DNA of 64,000 bases from Flaviaestuariibacter sp. (GCA_025963645.1 JAOQAI010000005.1:124001-188000), one strand, 5' to 3'. Shown: positions 1-10,460, counted from the stretch's first letter. The notes: generated by a model from the letters alone, not told the origin. Numbers and translations: made by a program.

Positions 1-630
1 CATGCGGGGGAACCATTGCGCTACTTCGTAAAGCCATCCATTGCTTGTTTTCATGCGTCCCATGCGGTCGGTGCCGCGCTCCGGTACCGTAAACTCATAC
101 GCAACGGTAATCGTTGCTTTGCTGCCAGCTGCTTTCATCGCCTGCGGCAGCCATACCTGCATGCGGGTATCTGTAATGATTGTTTTGGGTGTGCTCTTCG
201 CACCATCTATTTCAACCGAAATGGATTTAATAATATTGCCCTGTGTAAAGCCAGGATTTGCCCAACGGCCACCGGTTTGCGTAGTAGTAGCTGATCCCCG
301 TGAGCCTTGTTGGTAAATGTTTTGATCGAGTTGCAGCCACACAAAATCCAGGTCGTCGGGGCTATTGTTGGTATAGATGATCGCGGATGTGCCTGTTACT
401 TTATGGGCCGCTGTATCCAGCGTACAGGCCAGTTTATAGTCCGCACGGTTCTGCCAGTATTTAGGTCCGGGTTTACCGCTGGCACTTCGGTAGTCGTTGC
501 CGCTTTGCGGGTAAAACTGCGGGTTGAAGGCTTCGCGATGATTGTAAGTAGAGGTGGGAGAAGTCGTTTGTGCGGCGACACTCATACTTAATAGGACGGG
601 AGATAACAGTGCGATGATAAGTCTCTTCAT
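1..630 (-). CDS. M1-family metallopeptidase-like protein, N-terminal part (runs off window start)
   Basis: Reverse-strand reading from ATG at 628-630: MKRLIIALLSPVLLSMSVAAQTTSPTSTYNHREAFNPQFYPQSGNDYRSASGKPGPKYWQNRADYKLACTLDTAAHKVTGTSAIIYTNNSPDDLDFVWLQLDQNIYQQ...; signal peptide plus N-terminal pattern typical of M1 peptidases. Open to window edge. Confidence 0.75.
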   Translation of the reverse strand, partial: MKRLIIALLSPVLLSMSVAAQTTSPTSTYNHREAFNPQFYPQSGNDYRSASGKPGPKYWQNRADYKLACTLDTAAHKVTGTSAIIYTNNSPDDLDFVWLQLDQNIYQQGSRGSATTTQTGGRWANPGFTQGNIIKSISVEIDGAKSTPKTIITDTRMQVWLPQAMKAAGSKATITVAYEFTVPERGTDRMGRMKTSNGWLYEVAQWFPRM

Positions 631-801
631 TGTGGTTAAATCTGATTCCGAAATTATGTTTTTTGTGCGGGCTGAAGGAATTCTGTTGGCGTCTTGCAGT
701 CAGTTGCGTAGGACATGCCGCCGGCATATCCTAAACTGTTGGGTCTAATGAGAGAACCGTTTTAAGCTGAACTTGCCAGGAGGCGTGTTCCTATAAAATC
801 A

Positions 802-1515
802 TCAGGCGAATATTGTTTCGGCTTTTTCCAAACTCTCCGGTTTGCCTACATCCAGCAGTTTGCTTTCGCTGTGATCGAAGCTGGAGATCTTATTATCATG
901 CGCCAATGAGAGATATAAATCAATAAGCGAGAACTTTCCACTTAGTTGATTCAAGTCAAAAACCTTGGGTTCGAAAATAGCGATGCCACTATAAGCTTTC
1001 TGGAACATGTCCTTCGCTTGGAGTACGATCTTTTCTTCGCAGGTAGCGGTATTGCGCCAGCCGCACATCCGGTTGTATTTATTAAAAAGCAGGTAACGTG
1101 AGGTTTGGCGCTCTGTCGTTGCTACCGTTATCTCCGATCCATCCTGCTGGTGCGAAGCGAGAAATGCTTTGAGGTTAAGGTCTGTAAGAATATCAACATT
1201 GATGGTGAGGAAGGCTTCGTCCTTTAAGAAAGCTGCGGCTTTCATCAATCCACCACCTGTGTCCAGCAATTCGTCCCGCTCATTGCTGATGGTAATATTA
1301 CTGCCCCACCCCGACGTTTTATCAATGGCCTCCGTTACCTGGTCGGCAAAATGATGCACGTTCACCACCACATCTGTTATCTCGTATTGCTGTAGATATT
1401 CAATATTGCGTTGCAATAAGCTTTTACCATTCACAACTGCCAGCGCTTTGGGATGCTTGTCTGTCCAGGGTTTGAAACGTGTACCCAATCCTGCCGCTAA
1501 AATCATTGCCTTCAT
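802..1515 (-). CDS. Nucleotidyltransferase family protein (MurU-like NTP transferase)
   Basis: MKAMILAAGLGTRFKPWTDKHPKALAVVNGKSLLQRNIEYL: sugar nucleotidyltransferase signature; directly downstream of an AmgK-like kinase. Confidence 0.85.
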   Translation of the reverse strand: MKAMILAAGLGTRFKPWTDKHPKALAVVNGKSLLQRNIEYLQQYEITDVVVNVHHFADQVTEAIDKTSGWGSNITISNERDELLDTGGGLMKAAAFLKDEAFLTINVDILTDLNLKAFLASHQQDGSEITVATTERQTSRYLLFNKYNRMCGWRNTATCEEKIVLQAKDMFQKAYSGIAIFEPKVFDLNQLSGKFSLIDLYLSLAHDNKISSFDHSESKLLDVGKPESLEKAETIFA

Positions 1516-1516
1516 G

Positions 1517-3106
1517 CTACGTCAATTTATTGTTCCAGTTCTTAGCTTCCTGCACCACATGGCAGAGGTCGATCTTAACCTTATACTTGTTACGCAAATG
1601 CCTTGCCAGTGCGTCGGCAGCATACACACTGCGGTGCTGTCCGCCTGTGCAGCCAAAGCCCACGAACAGGTTGGAAAAGCCGCGCTGGATATAGGTTTCC
1701 ACTGATACATCCACCATATCAAAAACAGAGTTCAGAAACTCTTGCATGCGGGTTTGGCGCTCTAAATATTCCATTACCGGCTTATCTCTGCCGTGAATTT
1801 CTTTGTACTCATCGTGCCTTCCGGGGTTGTCAATGCCCCGCATATCGAACAGAAAGCCGCCACCATTACCACTATCATCCTGCGGAATACCTTTCTTGTA
1901 AGAAAAGCTGCAGATGCGCACCACAAGTGGAGTGGTTTCATCTGCTTGAATGGGGGTGAACCTTTGGATGATATCATCGCCCACACAAATAGCCAGCACC
2001 CGCTTAAATTCTGGCACAGAGATGCCAAGATTATTATTTTCAATAAACCATTTAAGGTTTTGTAAAGCCGCTGGTATGCTGGTGAGGAACTGTGCTTTAC
2101 GTTCGAAAAGCCCGCGGAAGCCATACGCTCCTAACACCTGTAACAACCGTATCAGTACGTAGCCGTTATATTGACTGCGAAAAGCATCGCGATCTAACGA
2201 AGCACCGATGACATCTTCAAAAGCGTTCATGTAATCTTCCAGCAACCGCTCTTTCCACGTGTCTGGTAGATTGGCACGAGCCTGCCAGATAAGGCTTGCC
2301 ACATCATATTGTGGTGCACCTTTCATGCCGCCTTGGAAGTCGATGAAGTGAACCCCACCCCAGCCTGCCCCTGCAGGGGTCGGGAGCGCCACCGCACCTG
2401 CCTCGCTTTTCGGCGACTCCGATTGATTGGCAACTTCTCCGGCTGGAGAAGGCTGTGTGCTGGCAAACTCCCCTTTAGGGGGTTTGGGGGTTTTCGTGAC
2501 CTGAATGTTTCGGCTTTGAAAATCGCGGAACATGAAGTATTTGAACTCGGTATGCGTTAGATAATTGCTCAGCGCTTCAAAGTCATAGATCAGTTGCTGC
2601 TTATCATATGGCTTTTGCAGGGCATCGAGAAAATAGTATTTGAAATACAGAAAGTCGGCCATGATAGCTTGTAGACCAAACTCTTTGTTGGTAAGGCATT
2701 TGTCATAATTAAGACCTTCATCTCCTAACACCTGCAGGCGAGCTAACTGATGCAGGCTGGTTCTAAAAAGCTCATAGACTTCTTCCGTAAAGCCTTTTTC
2801 TTCCAGTATACTCAACAAGGACACATCGCCAAAATCTTCCTGGAGGTAAATAGTGCGGTCGTAGCTCACCGCCAGTATCTGTGGGGTATGCAGGTCTTTC
2901 TTTGTGAAGTGATCGGCAAAATAGATAAAAGCCTCGTTCTCCGGGACGTTCAAACCATGTGTGCCGATCACTGTTTCGCCTGCCGCATTACGCAGCCGGA
3001 AATAGCGTCGGTCACTGCCCGATTGGTCGATCACCTCCACGTCTGCGGGGGCTTCGCCACTCCAGCTTTTATATAATTGCGATACCGCATTGATGATTGC
3101 CTGCAT
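1517..3106 (-). CDS. Aminoglycoside phosphotransferase-like (AmgK-like) kinase fused to RapZ C-terminal domain
   Basis: N-terminal APH fold with FRDFQSRNI catalytic loop and FIDFQGG metal-binding motif; C-terminal VVRICSFSYKKGIP...GFGCTGGQHRSVYAADALA matches the RapZ C-terminal domain. Confidence 0.85.
   Translation of the reverse strand: MQAIINAVSQLYKSWSGEAPADVEVIDQSGSDRRYFRLRNAAGETVIGTHGLNVPENEAFIYFADHFTKKDLHTPQILAVSYDRTIYLQEDFGDVSLLSILEEKGFTEEVYELFRTSLHQLARLQVLGDEGLNYDKCLTNKEFGLQAIMADFLYFKYYFLDALQKPYDKQQLIYDFEALSNYLTHTEFKYFMFRDFQSRNIQVTKTPKPPKGEFASTQPSPAGEVANQSESPKSEAGAVALPTPAGAGWGGVHFIDFQGGMKGAPQYDVASLIWQARANLPDTWKERLLEDYMNAFEDVIGASLDRDAFRSQYNGYVLIRLLQVLGAYGFRGLFERKAQFLTSIPAALQNLKWFIENNNLGISVPEFKRVLAICVGDDIIQRFTPIQADETTPLVVRICSFSYKKGIPQDDSGNGGGFLFDMRGIDNPGRHDEYKEIHGRDKPVMEYLERQTRMQEFLNSVFDMVDVSVETYIQRGFSNLFVGFGCTGGQHRSVYAADALARHLRNKYKVKIDLCHVVQEAKNWNNKLT
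2351..2497. repeat. 147-bp in-frame insert of palindrome-rich, repeat-like DNA within the kinase domain
   Basis: Contains CCCCTGCAGGGG (2368-2379), CTTCTCC-ggct-GGAGAAG (2434-2451) and CCCCTTTAGGGG (2470-2481); the last core also occurs in intergenic copies at 33948-33974 and 47006-47032. Encodes low-complexity Pro/Ala/Gly/Ser-rich peptide TKTPKPPKGEF...PTPAGAGWGGV. Confidence 0.7.
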
Positions 3107-3148
3107 GGGACAAATTTATTGGTTCGGGGGCAGATGCCATTCAAGGGA

Positions 3149-4051
3149 TTAAAACAGCTCGGGCGGAGCCTTCCAAACCGGGACAGGTAAATTAAGTCTA
3201 CATACTTCATTCAATCGCTCCGTTGCATAAATAGACAGTTCCGGTGTAAAGGTTTCGTCTTGCACATGGAGCATAAAGTACACTTCTTGTAGGCCATTAT
3301 CGAGCCAATAGCGAATACGTTCTGCCCAGGCATCAATGCGGGTATAATCAGTAGGATGAAGGCTATTCGCAACAAAACGAATCAATGCTTTTTTCACCGT
3401 TAGTTGCATATGACAACAATCGCGACGCCCCGCAACGTCCGTAATAACTGCACCAACATTCAGATCTTGCAAGGTGCGAAAAAGTTCTGTCTGCTGCGGT
3501 TCCAGGAACCAATCCTTATGACGAACTTCTATGAAGAAGTCTGTGCCCGGTGGCAGGGCTTCAAGAAAATCATACAACTCTGTTTGCCGCTCTGGACCAA
3601 ACCATTCCGGCAATTGCATAAAGATGGAGCCTAAATGTTCTCCAAACGCTTCGGCACTTTGCAAGAAAGCATAAAGCAGGTTATCGTGGTCTTTCAAAGC
3701 GCCCTTGTGAGTGATCTCTTGAAATAACTTGGGGCAAAATCGAAAGTGTTTGTCCGCTGCTCTTTCTGCCCATTTTTGAATCGTCTCCGGTGGGTAGATT
3801 TTGTAGTGGGTGGCATTTAACTCAATGCTATTGAAGTTCTTTACGTATTCATCGAGAAAACGGGTTGCCGGTGTGCCTTTCGGATAAATTTTGCCGACCC
3901 ATTCCTTTACGCCCCATTGTGAAGCACCCACAAACAGTTTGGTAATTGGTGCTTTTACCCCGGTTAGGATCGCCTGGTTTAATTTGGGTTCGGGCGGCAA
4001 CGCAAAATCTGTTATTTCTAATGCTGCTGTTGAAACTTTTCCGAACTCCAT
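3149..4051 (-). CDS. DUF72 domain-containing protein
   Basis: KLFVGASQWGVKEWVGKIYPKGTPATRFLDEYVKNFNSIELNATHYKIYPPETIQKWAERAADKHFRFCPKL is the DUF72 pattern. Confidence 0.85.
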   Translation of the reverse strand: MEFGKVSTAALEITDFALPPEPKLNQAILTGVKAPITKLFVGASQWGVKEWVGKIYPKGTPATRFLDEYVKNFNSIELNATHYKIYPPETIQKWAERAADKHFRFCPKLFQEITHKGALKDHDNLLYAFLQSAEAFGEHLGSIFMQLPEWFGPERQTELYDFLEALPPGTDFFIEVRHKDWFLEPQQTELFRTLQDLNVGAVITDVAGRRDCCHMQLTVKKALIRFVANSLHPTDYTRIDAWAERIRYWLDNGLQEVYFMLHVQDETFTPELSIYATERLNEVCRLNLPVPVWKAPPELF

Positions 4052-4091
4052 AAAGCCGCTTTTGTCAAAGATAGTGGCTTGCCGAAATGCC

Positions 4092-4121
4092 TTGAAACTG
4101 CACCCTTTTGACCTAATTTTG
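4092..4121 (+). promoter_or_regulatory. Putative Bacteroidota-type promoter upstream of icmF
   Basis: TTG (4092-4094), 19-nt spacer, TAATTTTG (4114-4121) matching the TTTG/TAnnTTTG -33/-7 type; ATG at 4143. Confidence 0.5.
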
Positions 4122-4142
4122 CGGCTTCACTTATAAAGCTAT

Positions 4143-7100
4143 ATGAGTTATCAACCCAATAATAAGGTCCGTATCGTTACCGCTGCTTCGCTGTTTGACG
4201 GGCACGATGCGGCGATCAATATCATGCGTCGCATTTTGCAAAGCAAAGGCGCTGAAATTATTCACTTAGGCCATAACCGGAGCGTACTGGAAATTGTGGA
4301 GTGTGCTATCGAAGAAGATGCGCAAGGCATTGCTATTACATCATACCAAGGCGGGCATGTGGAGTTCTTTAAGTACATGAAAGACCTGCTGGAAGAGAAT
4401 GGCTGCGGGCATATCAAAATCTTTGGTGGCGGTGGTGGAACGATCCTTCCTTCGGAGATTGACGAGTTACATCAGTACGGTATCACCCGCATTTATTCGC
4501 CGGACGATGGGCGTAAAATGGGTCTGGAGGGCATGATCGAAGATGTGATCAAGCAATGTGATTTTAACCTGAATGGAAATGGGGAATATGCTTCGCCAAT
4601 GACACTGGGCGAACTGAAAGATGTGCGCCAGGTTGCCCGCCAGATCACGAATGCGGAGAATGGAGTAGCATCAACGGCTAGTAACCAACTGACCACGGAG
4701 AAAAAGATACCGGTGCTGGGAATTACAGGTACGGGCGGTGCTGGCAAATCATCAGTAACTGATGAAATTGTGCGCCGATATTTGAACAATTTCACCGATA
4801 AAACGATTGCTGTTGTTTCTGTTGACCCTTCCAAAAAGAAAACAGGTGGTGCATTATTAGGTGATCGCATCAGGATGAACTCCATCTCTTCACCACGGGC
4901 TTATATGCGGTCACTGGCGACGCGTGACAGCGAAGTAGCCCTAAGCGCCCATGTGCAGGATGCCCTTGACATCTGCCGCGCTGCAGGTTTCGATTTTATT
5001 ATCCTCGAATCAGCCGGTGTAGGTCAAAGCGACGCATCCATCCTAGATTATTGCGATGTGAGCCTTTACGTGATGACGCCGGAATACGGTGCAGCATCGC
5101 AGTTGGAGAAGATCAATATGCTGGATTATGCCGATGTGGTTGCCATCAACAAATTTGATAAAGCGGGTGCGCTGGATGCCCTGGCCGATGTGAAAAAGCA
5201 ATACAAGCGCAATCACCATTTGTGGACCGCAAAAGAGGAGGAGTTGCCAATTGTGGGAACGATCGCAGCACAGTTCAATGATAGTGGTGTGAACGAATTG
5301 TTTGAGAAACTGATCACAACCATTTCAACAAAAACAGGTATACAGTTTGGTGACTTAGAACTGCATGCGCATACAACTGATACCACCAGCAAATCCCAAG
5401 TGATTCCTCCAAAGCGTGTTCGCTATTTATCCGAAATTTCGGAAGGAAATCGGCAGTACGATAACTGGGTGAAGGAACAAAGCACAATTGCAACCAAGCT
5501 TTACCAGATCAACGGCATCGTTGGAGAAAAAGAAGTAAGTGCCATTTCCGAATTGCAGGACCTGAAGAAACGCTATGAAGAAAGCTTGCATCCAGAATGT
5601 AAAAAACTAATTGAAGGATGGCCTGAAGTGCAGCAAAAATATACCGCTGATTTTTTTGAATACCAGGTGCGTGACAAGGTCATTAAGCAGCCGCTAACAG
5701 CGAAATCATTAAGTGGTACCCGCATTCCGAAAGTGGTGCTGCCGAAGTACAAGGACTGGGGTGATATTCTGCAATGGCAATTGCAAGAGAATGTTCCCGG
5801 TGAGTTTCCTTATACAGCCGGTGTGTTTGAGCTGAAACGTCAAGGCGAAGACCCAACGCGGATGTTTGCGGGAGAAGGCGGACCGGAGCGTACGAACCGT
5901 CGCTTCCACTACGTATCGGAAGGACAACCCGCAAAGCGCTTGTCCACTGCGTTTGACAGCGTAACACTATACGGCGAAGACCCGGCACCGCGACCGGATA
6001 TTTATGGAAAAGTGGGCAACTCCGGTGTGAGTATAGCCACAGTGGACGATGCGAAAAAACTTTACAGCGGCTTTGATCTTTGCGATCCGAAGACCTCGGT
6101 TTCGATGACGATTAACGGTCCGGCGCCTATGCTGCTGGCTTTCTTTATGAATGCCGCCATTGACCAGCAGTGTGAAAAATATATCCTGGAGAATGGCATG
6201 CGGGAAGAAGTGAATAAGATCATTGAAGAGAAATACGATTTAGATAGTTTGCCATTTTATATCGGCGTAGATGGACAGAAAGTATCCGCTCGTAAGGGCG
6301 AATTCCAAGGGAGCTTGCCTCGTGGCAATGATGGTTTGGGTTTACGGCTATTAGGTCTTTCGGGATCAGATGTTTTGCCAGCCGATGTGTATGAAAAAAT
6401 TAAAGCGCATGCGCTGACCCAAGTACGGGGAACCGTGCAAGCGGATATTTTGAAGGAAGACCAGGCGCAGAATACCTGCATTTTCTCAACAGAATTTGCA
6501 CTGAAATTAATGGGCGATGTGCAGGAGTATTTTATTGAGCAAAAAGTGCGCAATTTTTATAGTGTTTCTATATCCGGTTATCATATTGCCGAAGCGGGTG
6601 CGAACCCGATCACACAGTTAGCCTTCACCTTGGCAAATGGCTTTACGTATGTTGAGTATTACCTGAGCCGCGGCATGAACATCGATGATTTTGCGCCCAA
6701 CCTTTCTTTCTTCTTTTCGAATGGGATGGACCCGGAGTACAGTGTGATCGGCCGTGTGGCCCGCCGCATCTGGGCAAAGGCAATGAAGAACAAATACAAA
6801 GGCAACGACCGTAGCCAGAAGCTGAAATATCATATCCAAACATCTGGTCGGTCGCTGCATGCGCAGGAGATCGACTTTAATGATATCCGCACGACATTGC
6901 AGGCGCTGTATGCGATCTATGACAACTGTAACTCGCTTCACACAAATGCGTACGATGAAGCGATTACAACACCGACAGAAGAAAGCGTTCGCAGGGCAAT
7001 GGCGATCCAGTTGATCATCAACCGGGAACTGGGAACAGCTAAGAATGAGAACCCGAACCAGGGTTCTTTCCTAATCGAAGAACTAACGGAGCTAGTAGAA

Positions 7101-7526
7101 GAAGCAGTGCTCGCAGAATTTGACCGCTTGACCGAAAGAGGTGGTGTGCTCGGTGCCATGGAGCGGATGTACCAACGTAACAAAATACAGGAAGAAAGCC
7201 TGTTCTACGAGCATCAGAAGCATACCGGAGAATTGCCACTGGTAGGCGTCAATACATTCTTAAGTAAAAACGGTAGTCCTACCATTTTACCAACGGAAGT
7301 GATCCGTTCCACTACCGAAGAAAAAGAGCAGCAGATCACCAATTTGCAGGCGTTCTGGAAGCGTAATGAGGGTAGGAGTGAAGAAGCATTGCGACGGCTA
7401 AAAGTAGTGGCTATCGAAAACGGCAACCTCTTTGAAGAGTTAATGGAAACGGTGAAATGTTGTTCGCTTGGTCAGATCACCAATGCATTGTACGAAGTGG
7501 GCGGTCAGTACCGGCGAAATATGTAA
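4143..7526 (+). CDS. icmF: Fused isobutyryl-CoA mutase IcmF (B12-binding domain + MeaB-like GTPase + mutase large subunit)
   Basis: 1127 aa: N-term [39 protein letters not shown] (B12-binding), [13 protein letters not shown]-loop, and [58 protein letters not shown] (IcmF mutase core). Confidence 0.93.
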   Translation: MSYQPNNKVRIVTAASLFDGHDAAINIMRRILQSKGAEIIHLGHNRSVLEIVECAIEEDAQGIAITSYQGGHVEFFKYMKDLLEENGCGHIKIFGGGGGTILPSEIDELHQYGITRIYSPDDGRKMGLEGMIEDVIKQCDFNLNGNGEYASPMTLGELKDVRQVARQITNAENGVASTASNQLTTEKKIPVLGITGTGGAGKSSVTDEIVRRYLNNFTDKTIAVVSVDPSKKKTGGALLGDRIRMNSISSPRAYMRSLATRDSEVALSAHVQDALDICRAAGFDFIILESAGVGQSDASILDYCDVSLYVMTPEYGAASQLEKINMLDYADVVAINKFDKAGALDALADVKKQYKRNHHLWTAKEEELPIVGTIAAQFNDSGVNELFEKLITTISTKTGIQFGDLELHAHTTDTTSKSQVIPPKRVRYLSEISEGNRQYDNWVKEQSTIATKLYQINGIVGEKEVSAISELQDLKKRYEESLHPECKKLIEGWPEVQQKYTADFFEYQVRDKVIKQPLTAKSLSGTRIPKVVLPKYKDWGDILQWQLQENVPGEFPYTAGVFELKRQGEDPTRMFAGEGGPERTNRRFHYVSEGQPAKRLSTAFDSVTLYGEDPAPRPDIYGKVGNSGVSIATVDDAKKLYSGFDLCDPKTSVSMTINGPAPMLLAFFMNAAIDQQCEKYILENGMREEVNKIIEEKYDLDSLPFYIGVDGQKVSARKGEFQGSLPRGNDGLGLRLLGLSGSDVLPADVYEKIKAHALTQVRGTVQADILKEDQAQNTCIFSTEFALKLMGDVQEYFIEQKVRNFYSVSISGYHIAEAGANPITQLAFTLANGFTYVEYYLSRGMNIDDFAPNLSFFFSNGMDPEYSVIGRVARRIWAKAMKNKYKGNDRSQKLKYHIQTSGRSLHAQEIDFNDIRTTLQALYAIYDNCNSLHTNAYDEAITTPTEESVRRAMAIQLIINRELGTAKNENPNQGSFLIEELTELVEEAVLAEFDRLTERGGVLGAMERMYQRNKIQEESLFYEHQKHTGELPLVGVNTFLSKNGSPTILPTEVIRSTTEEKEQQITNLQAFWKRNEGRSEEALRRLKVVAIENGNLFEELMETVKCCSLGQITNALYEVGGQYRRNM

Positions 7527-7570
7527 TCACAAACTGCCCTATATTAAAAGAACTTCATTTATATTTCTTA

Positions 7571-7596
7571 AAAGCCCTGTCCGGGGCTTTTTTTAT
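7571..7596. terminator. Rho-independent terminator after icmF
   Basis: AAAGCCC-tgtccg-GGGCTTT followed by T run. Confidence 0.7.
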
Positions 7597-7833
7597 TTGT
7601 AGTCCAATAGATTTTATTACTTTTAAAAAGTGATAATGCTTTCAACTGCTTACTTCTTAAAGCATTCATCACTTGTGCAAAGGTATTGTGACCTTCTAAC
7701 TGACTTTTCTACCTATTACGAACACCCCGATTTTATTGTGCCCTGACTATGTGCGTTTCCTATGAATGCTGACCGTTAAGAAACCGTGATGAGGATCGGT
7801 ATAACGCTACTATTCATTTAAAACTACGCATAT

Positions 7834-8904
7834 ATGAAACCAAAACAATTCGGGAAAGCAGCCATGCTGACCGTGGTACTGTTAGCACTTTTTATTGGTG
7901 GGTGGGAATGGTATTGGCGAAGCAAGGGATATGAAACCCTGTTTGATGATTCGGATGCGCTATGGGCAGACAAGCGTGCCATGGTGTATGACGCACCGGA
8001 CAAGTCCACTGTTTTTATTGGCTCCTCCCGCATCAAATTCGACCTCGATATTCCTACCTGGGAAAAAATCACAGGCGATAAAGCGGTGCAACTGGCGATG
8101 GTAGGTTCCAGCCCTTTACCGGCTTTGTATGATCTTGGTAACGATGAAAAATTTGGTGGCAAACTGGTGATCGATGTAACCGAGCCTTTGTTCTTTTCCA
8201 ATGCGCCGCCCTTTAACAAAACCCCAAAGGAGAATATTGAATATTATAAAAAGCGAACGCCCACGCAACGCTTTAGCTTTGAAGTAAACCACTTTTTAGA
8301 ATCGAATTTTGTCTTTCTAAATCGTGAATATCTTTCTACAAATGCCTTACTTGGCAAGCTACCGCTTACACGCCGCCCCGGGGTTTTTGTTTTTCCTGAT
8401 TTCCCCGAGCCGTTTGATCGGAGCTACTTTAGCCGGCAAAGTTTTATGGCTGATGAATTTGTAAAAGATACTAACCTCCAAAAGCAAATGCAAGCCAATT
8501 GGGCAATGTTGGGAGAAGCTGCGAAAAGGATGCCGCCTGCATCGGCTAAGGATTTAGAAACGATGTTTACATCTGCAAAAGACGCTATAGATAAAATCCG
8601 TAGCCGCGGCGGACAGGTTTTATTTGTCCGAACCCCTTCAAGCGGGCCCATGGGAGAAGGCGAAAAAATGGGCTTTCCAAGAGACCGGTTTTGGGATAAA
8701 TTATTGGCAGTGACAAAAACGGAAGGCGTTCATTTTGCCGACTACGCGGAGACTGCCCATTTTATTTGCCCGGAATGGTCGCATTTAAGCCCTGCAGATG
8801 CTATTACTTATACAAAGCTGCTGATACGGCAATTGGAACAAAAAGGCTGGGTGTTTCCGCATAAAACAGCCACCGCAAACCAATCATCCACATCAAAACT
8901 ATAA
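7834..8904 (+). CDS. SGNH/GDSL-like membrane-anchored protein, putative O-acylation partner of MBOAT
   Basis: Single N-terminal TM; TVFIGSSRIKFDLDIPTWEKITGDKAVQLAMVGSSPLPALYDL (GSS... SGNH-like block I) and late ICPEWSHLSPADAITYTKLL (D/H block); 3 bp upstream of MBOAT gene. Confidence 0.7.
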   Translation: MKPKQFGKAAMLTVVLLALFIGGWEWYWRSKGYETLFDDSDALWADKRAMVYDAPDKSTVFIGSSRIKFDLDIPTWEKITGDKAVQLAMVGSSPLPALYDLGNDEKFGGKLVIDVTEPLFFSNAPPFNKTPKENIEYYKKRTPTQRFSFEVNHFLESNFVFLNREYLSTNALLGKLPLTRRPGVFVFPDFPEPFDRSYFSRQSFMADEFVKDTNLQKQMQANWAMLGEAAKRMPPASAKDLETMFTSAKDAIDKIRSRGGQVLFVRTPSSGPMGEGEKMGFPRDRFWDKLLAVTKTEGVHFADYAETAHFICPEWSHLSPADAITYTKLLIRQLEQKGWVFPHKTATANQSSTSKL

Positions 8905-8907
8905 GTC

Positions 8908-10416
8908 ATGCTTTTCAACTCCTATACCTTCATTGTCTTTTTTGCCATTATGCTGGCACTGCATAACCTGCCTTTAAGCTGGAAGACGAAAAAAGTAAAC
9001 CTGCTTCTTGCCAGCTATATTTTTTATGCCGCCTGGAACCCTCCTTTCATATTGTTGCTATGGCTATCTACCGTGATCGATTATTTTGTCGGCAGGGCCT
9101 TGTATAATCAAAAAGATGGATACCAACGCAAACTGCTTTTAGTGATAAGCCTGGTGGGCAATTTAGGAATGCTGTGCTTTTTTAAATATGGTGGATTTTT
9201 ATTGGAAAATTTTGTTGCCGTCGTTAATGCGCTAGGGATCGATTATCAGCCTGCAGCACCAAATATTATTTTACCAGCGGGCATTTCATTCTATACGTTC
9301 ACCACGCTTTGTTATACGATCGATATGTATAAACGAAAAAGCGAACCGGTAAAATCATTGCTCGATTTTTCTTTGTTTGTCACTTTTTTTCCGCACCTAG
9401 TAGCAGGTCCGATTGTCCGTCCGCCGCAGTTAGTGCCCCAATTTGAAACACCCCGCACCGCCAGTCAACAACAATTATTGAACGGCCTGTTCTTACTGTC
9501 CTTAGGCTTATTTATGAAAGTGGTTTTGGCGGATGGCATGTTAGCGGGTTCAGCAGACCTGGTTTTTAATGCGGCGACCGCCTTACCAACCTTGGATGCG
9601 TGGATGGGCGTTTTGGCTTTTTCTGGACAGATATTTTTTGACTTTGCCGGATATTCTACTTGCGCCATTGGTATTGCTTCCTGTCTTGGGTTTACGCTCC
9701 CCGAAAATTTCCGCTATCCGTATGCCGCCATTGGCTTTTCCGATTTTTGGCGCCGCTGGCATATCACGCTTTCCACCTGGCTGCGGGACTATTTATACAT
9801 TCCGCTTGGCGGAAACCGGCATGGCGAATTCCGCACCTATACGGCTTTGATGCTTACGATGCTGTTAGGCGGTTTATGGCATGGCGCCTCCTGGACATTC
9901 GTGGTGTGGGGCGCACTGCATGGCATTTATTTATGCGTGGAGCGCCTGTTCCGGCCCAAACCATTAACTCCGGATCAGATAATTTTAGAAGCGATCAGCA
10001 ATAAAGAGGAAGCTGTTGAGCCGCCGGTGATAACCGCTTCCGCGTCCTTTGCGCCAGCTTTTTTACGAAATAAAGGCGCGACCAATTTTTTTGCGGCCTT
10101 GTTCACCTTCTTTTTAGTAAATGTGACTTGGGTGTTTTTCAGAGCTTCCGATTTTCCTACTGCAGGACGCTTATTGAGTTCCATGTTTGGCAACATAAAT
10201 GGCGGTGTGCCAGTGCTTACAACTTTAGCCATTCTTAAGGTTTCGGTAATCACGGTGCTGCTGGTGCTTACGCATTGGTTCATGCGTAATACTAGCGTGC
10301 TGCAAGTGGCGCACAAGCTAAAGTGGTGGCTGGTTGGTATCATCTGGGCGTTCATGCTCATCCTGCTTTTACTAAGCCAGGAGAGCAGCAGCTCTTTTAT
10401 TTACTTCCAGTTTTAA
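8908..10416 (+). CDS. MBOAT family O-acyltransferase (AlgI/DltB-like)
   Basis: Multi-TM; GISFYTFTTLCYTIDMYKRK, FWRRWHITLSTWLRDYLYIPLGGNRHG, LLGGLWHGASWTFVVWGALHG are AlgI/MBOAT hallmarks. Confidence 0.93.
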   Translation: MLFNSYTFIVFFAIMLALHNLPLSWKTKKVNLLLASYIFYAAWNPPFILLLWLSTVIDYFVGRALYNQKDGYQRKLLLVISLVGNLGMLCFFKYGGFLLENFVAVVNALGIDYQPAAPNIILPAGISFYTFTTLCYTIDMYKRKSEPVKSLLDFSLFVTFFPHLVAGPIVRPPQLVPQFETPRTASQQQLLNGLFLLSLGLFMKVVLADGMLAGSADLVFNAATALPTLDAWMGVLAFSGQIFFDFAGYSTCAIGIASCLGFTLPENFRYPYAAIGFSDFWRRWHITLSTWLRDYLYIPLGGNRHGEFRTYTALMLTMLLGGLWHGASWTFVVWGALHGIYLCVERLFRPKPLTPDQIILEAISNKEEAVEPPVITASASFAPAFLRNKGATNFFAALFTFFLVNVTWVFFRASDFPTAGRLLSSMFGNINGGVPVLTTLAILKVSVITVLLVLTHWFMRNTSVLQVAHKLKWWLVGIIWAFMLILLLLSQESSSSFIYFQF

Positions 10417-10430
10417 GGAATGATAGCAAT

Positions 10431-10460
10431 TAGAAATGCCCCGGAAAAGGGGCATTTCTA
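10431..10460. terminator. Bidirectional terminator between convergent genes
   Basis: Perfect 12-bp arms TAGAAATGCCCC / GGGGCATTTCTA, 6-nt loop, then T run. Confidence 0.8.

Noticed and set aside
1-748. Plus-strand ORFs of 60-94 aa at the window start
   Set aside because: Overlap the minus-strand M1-peptidase-like reading, which has a signal peptide and coherent sequence.
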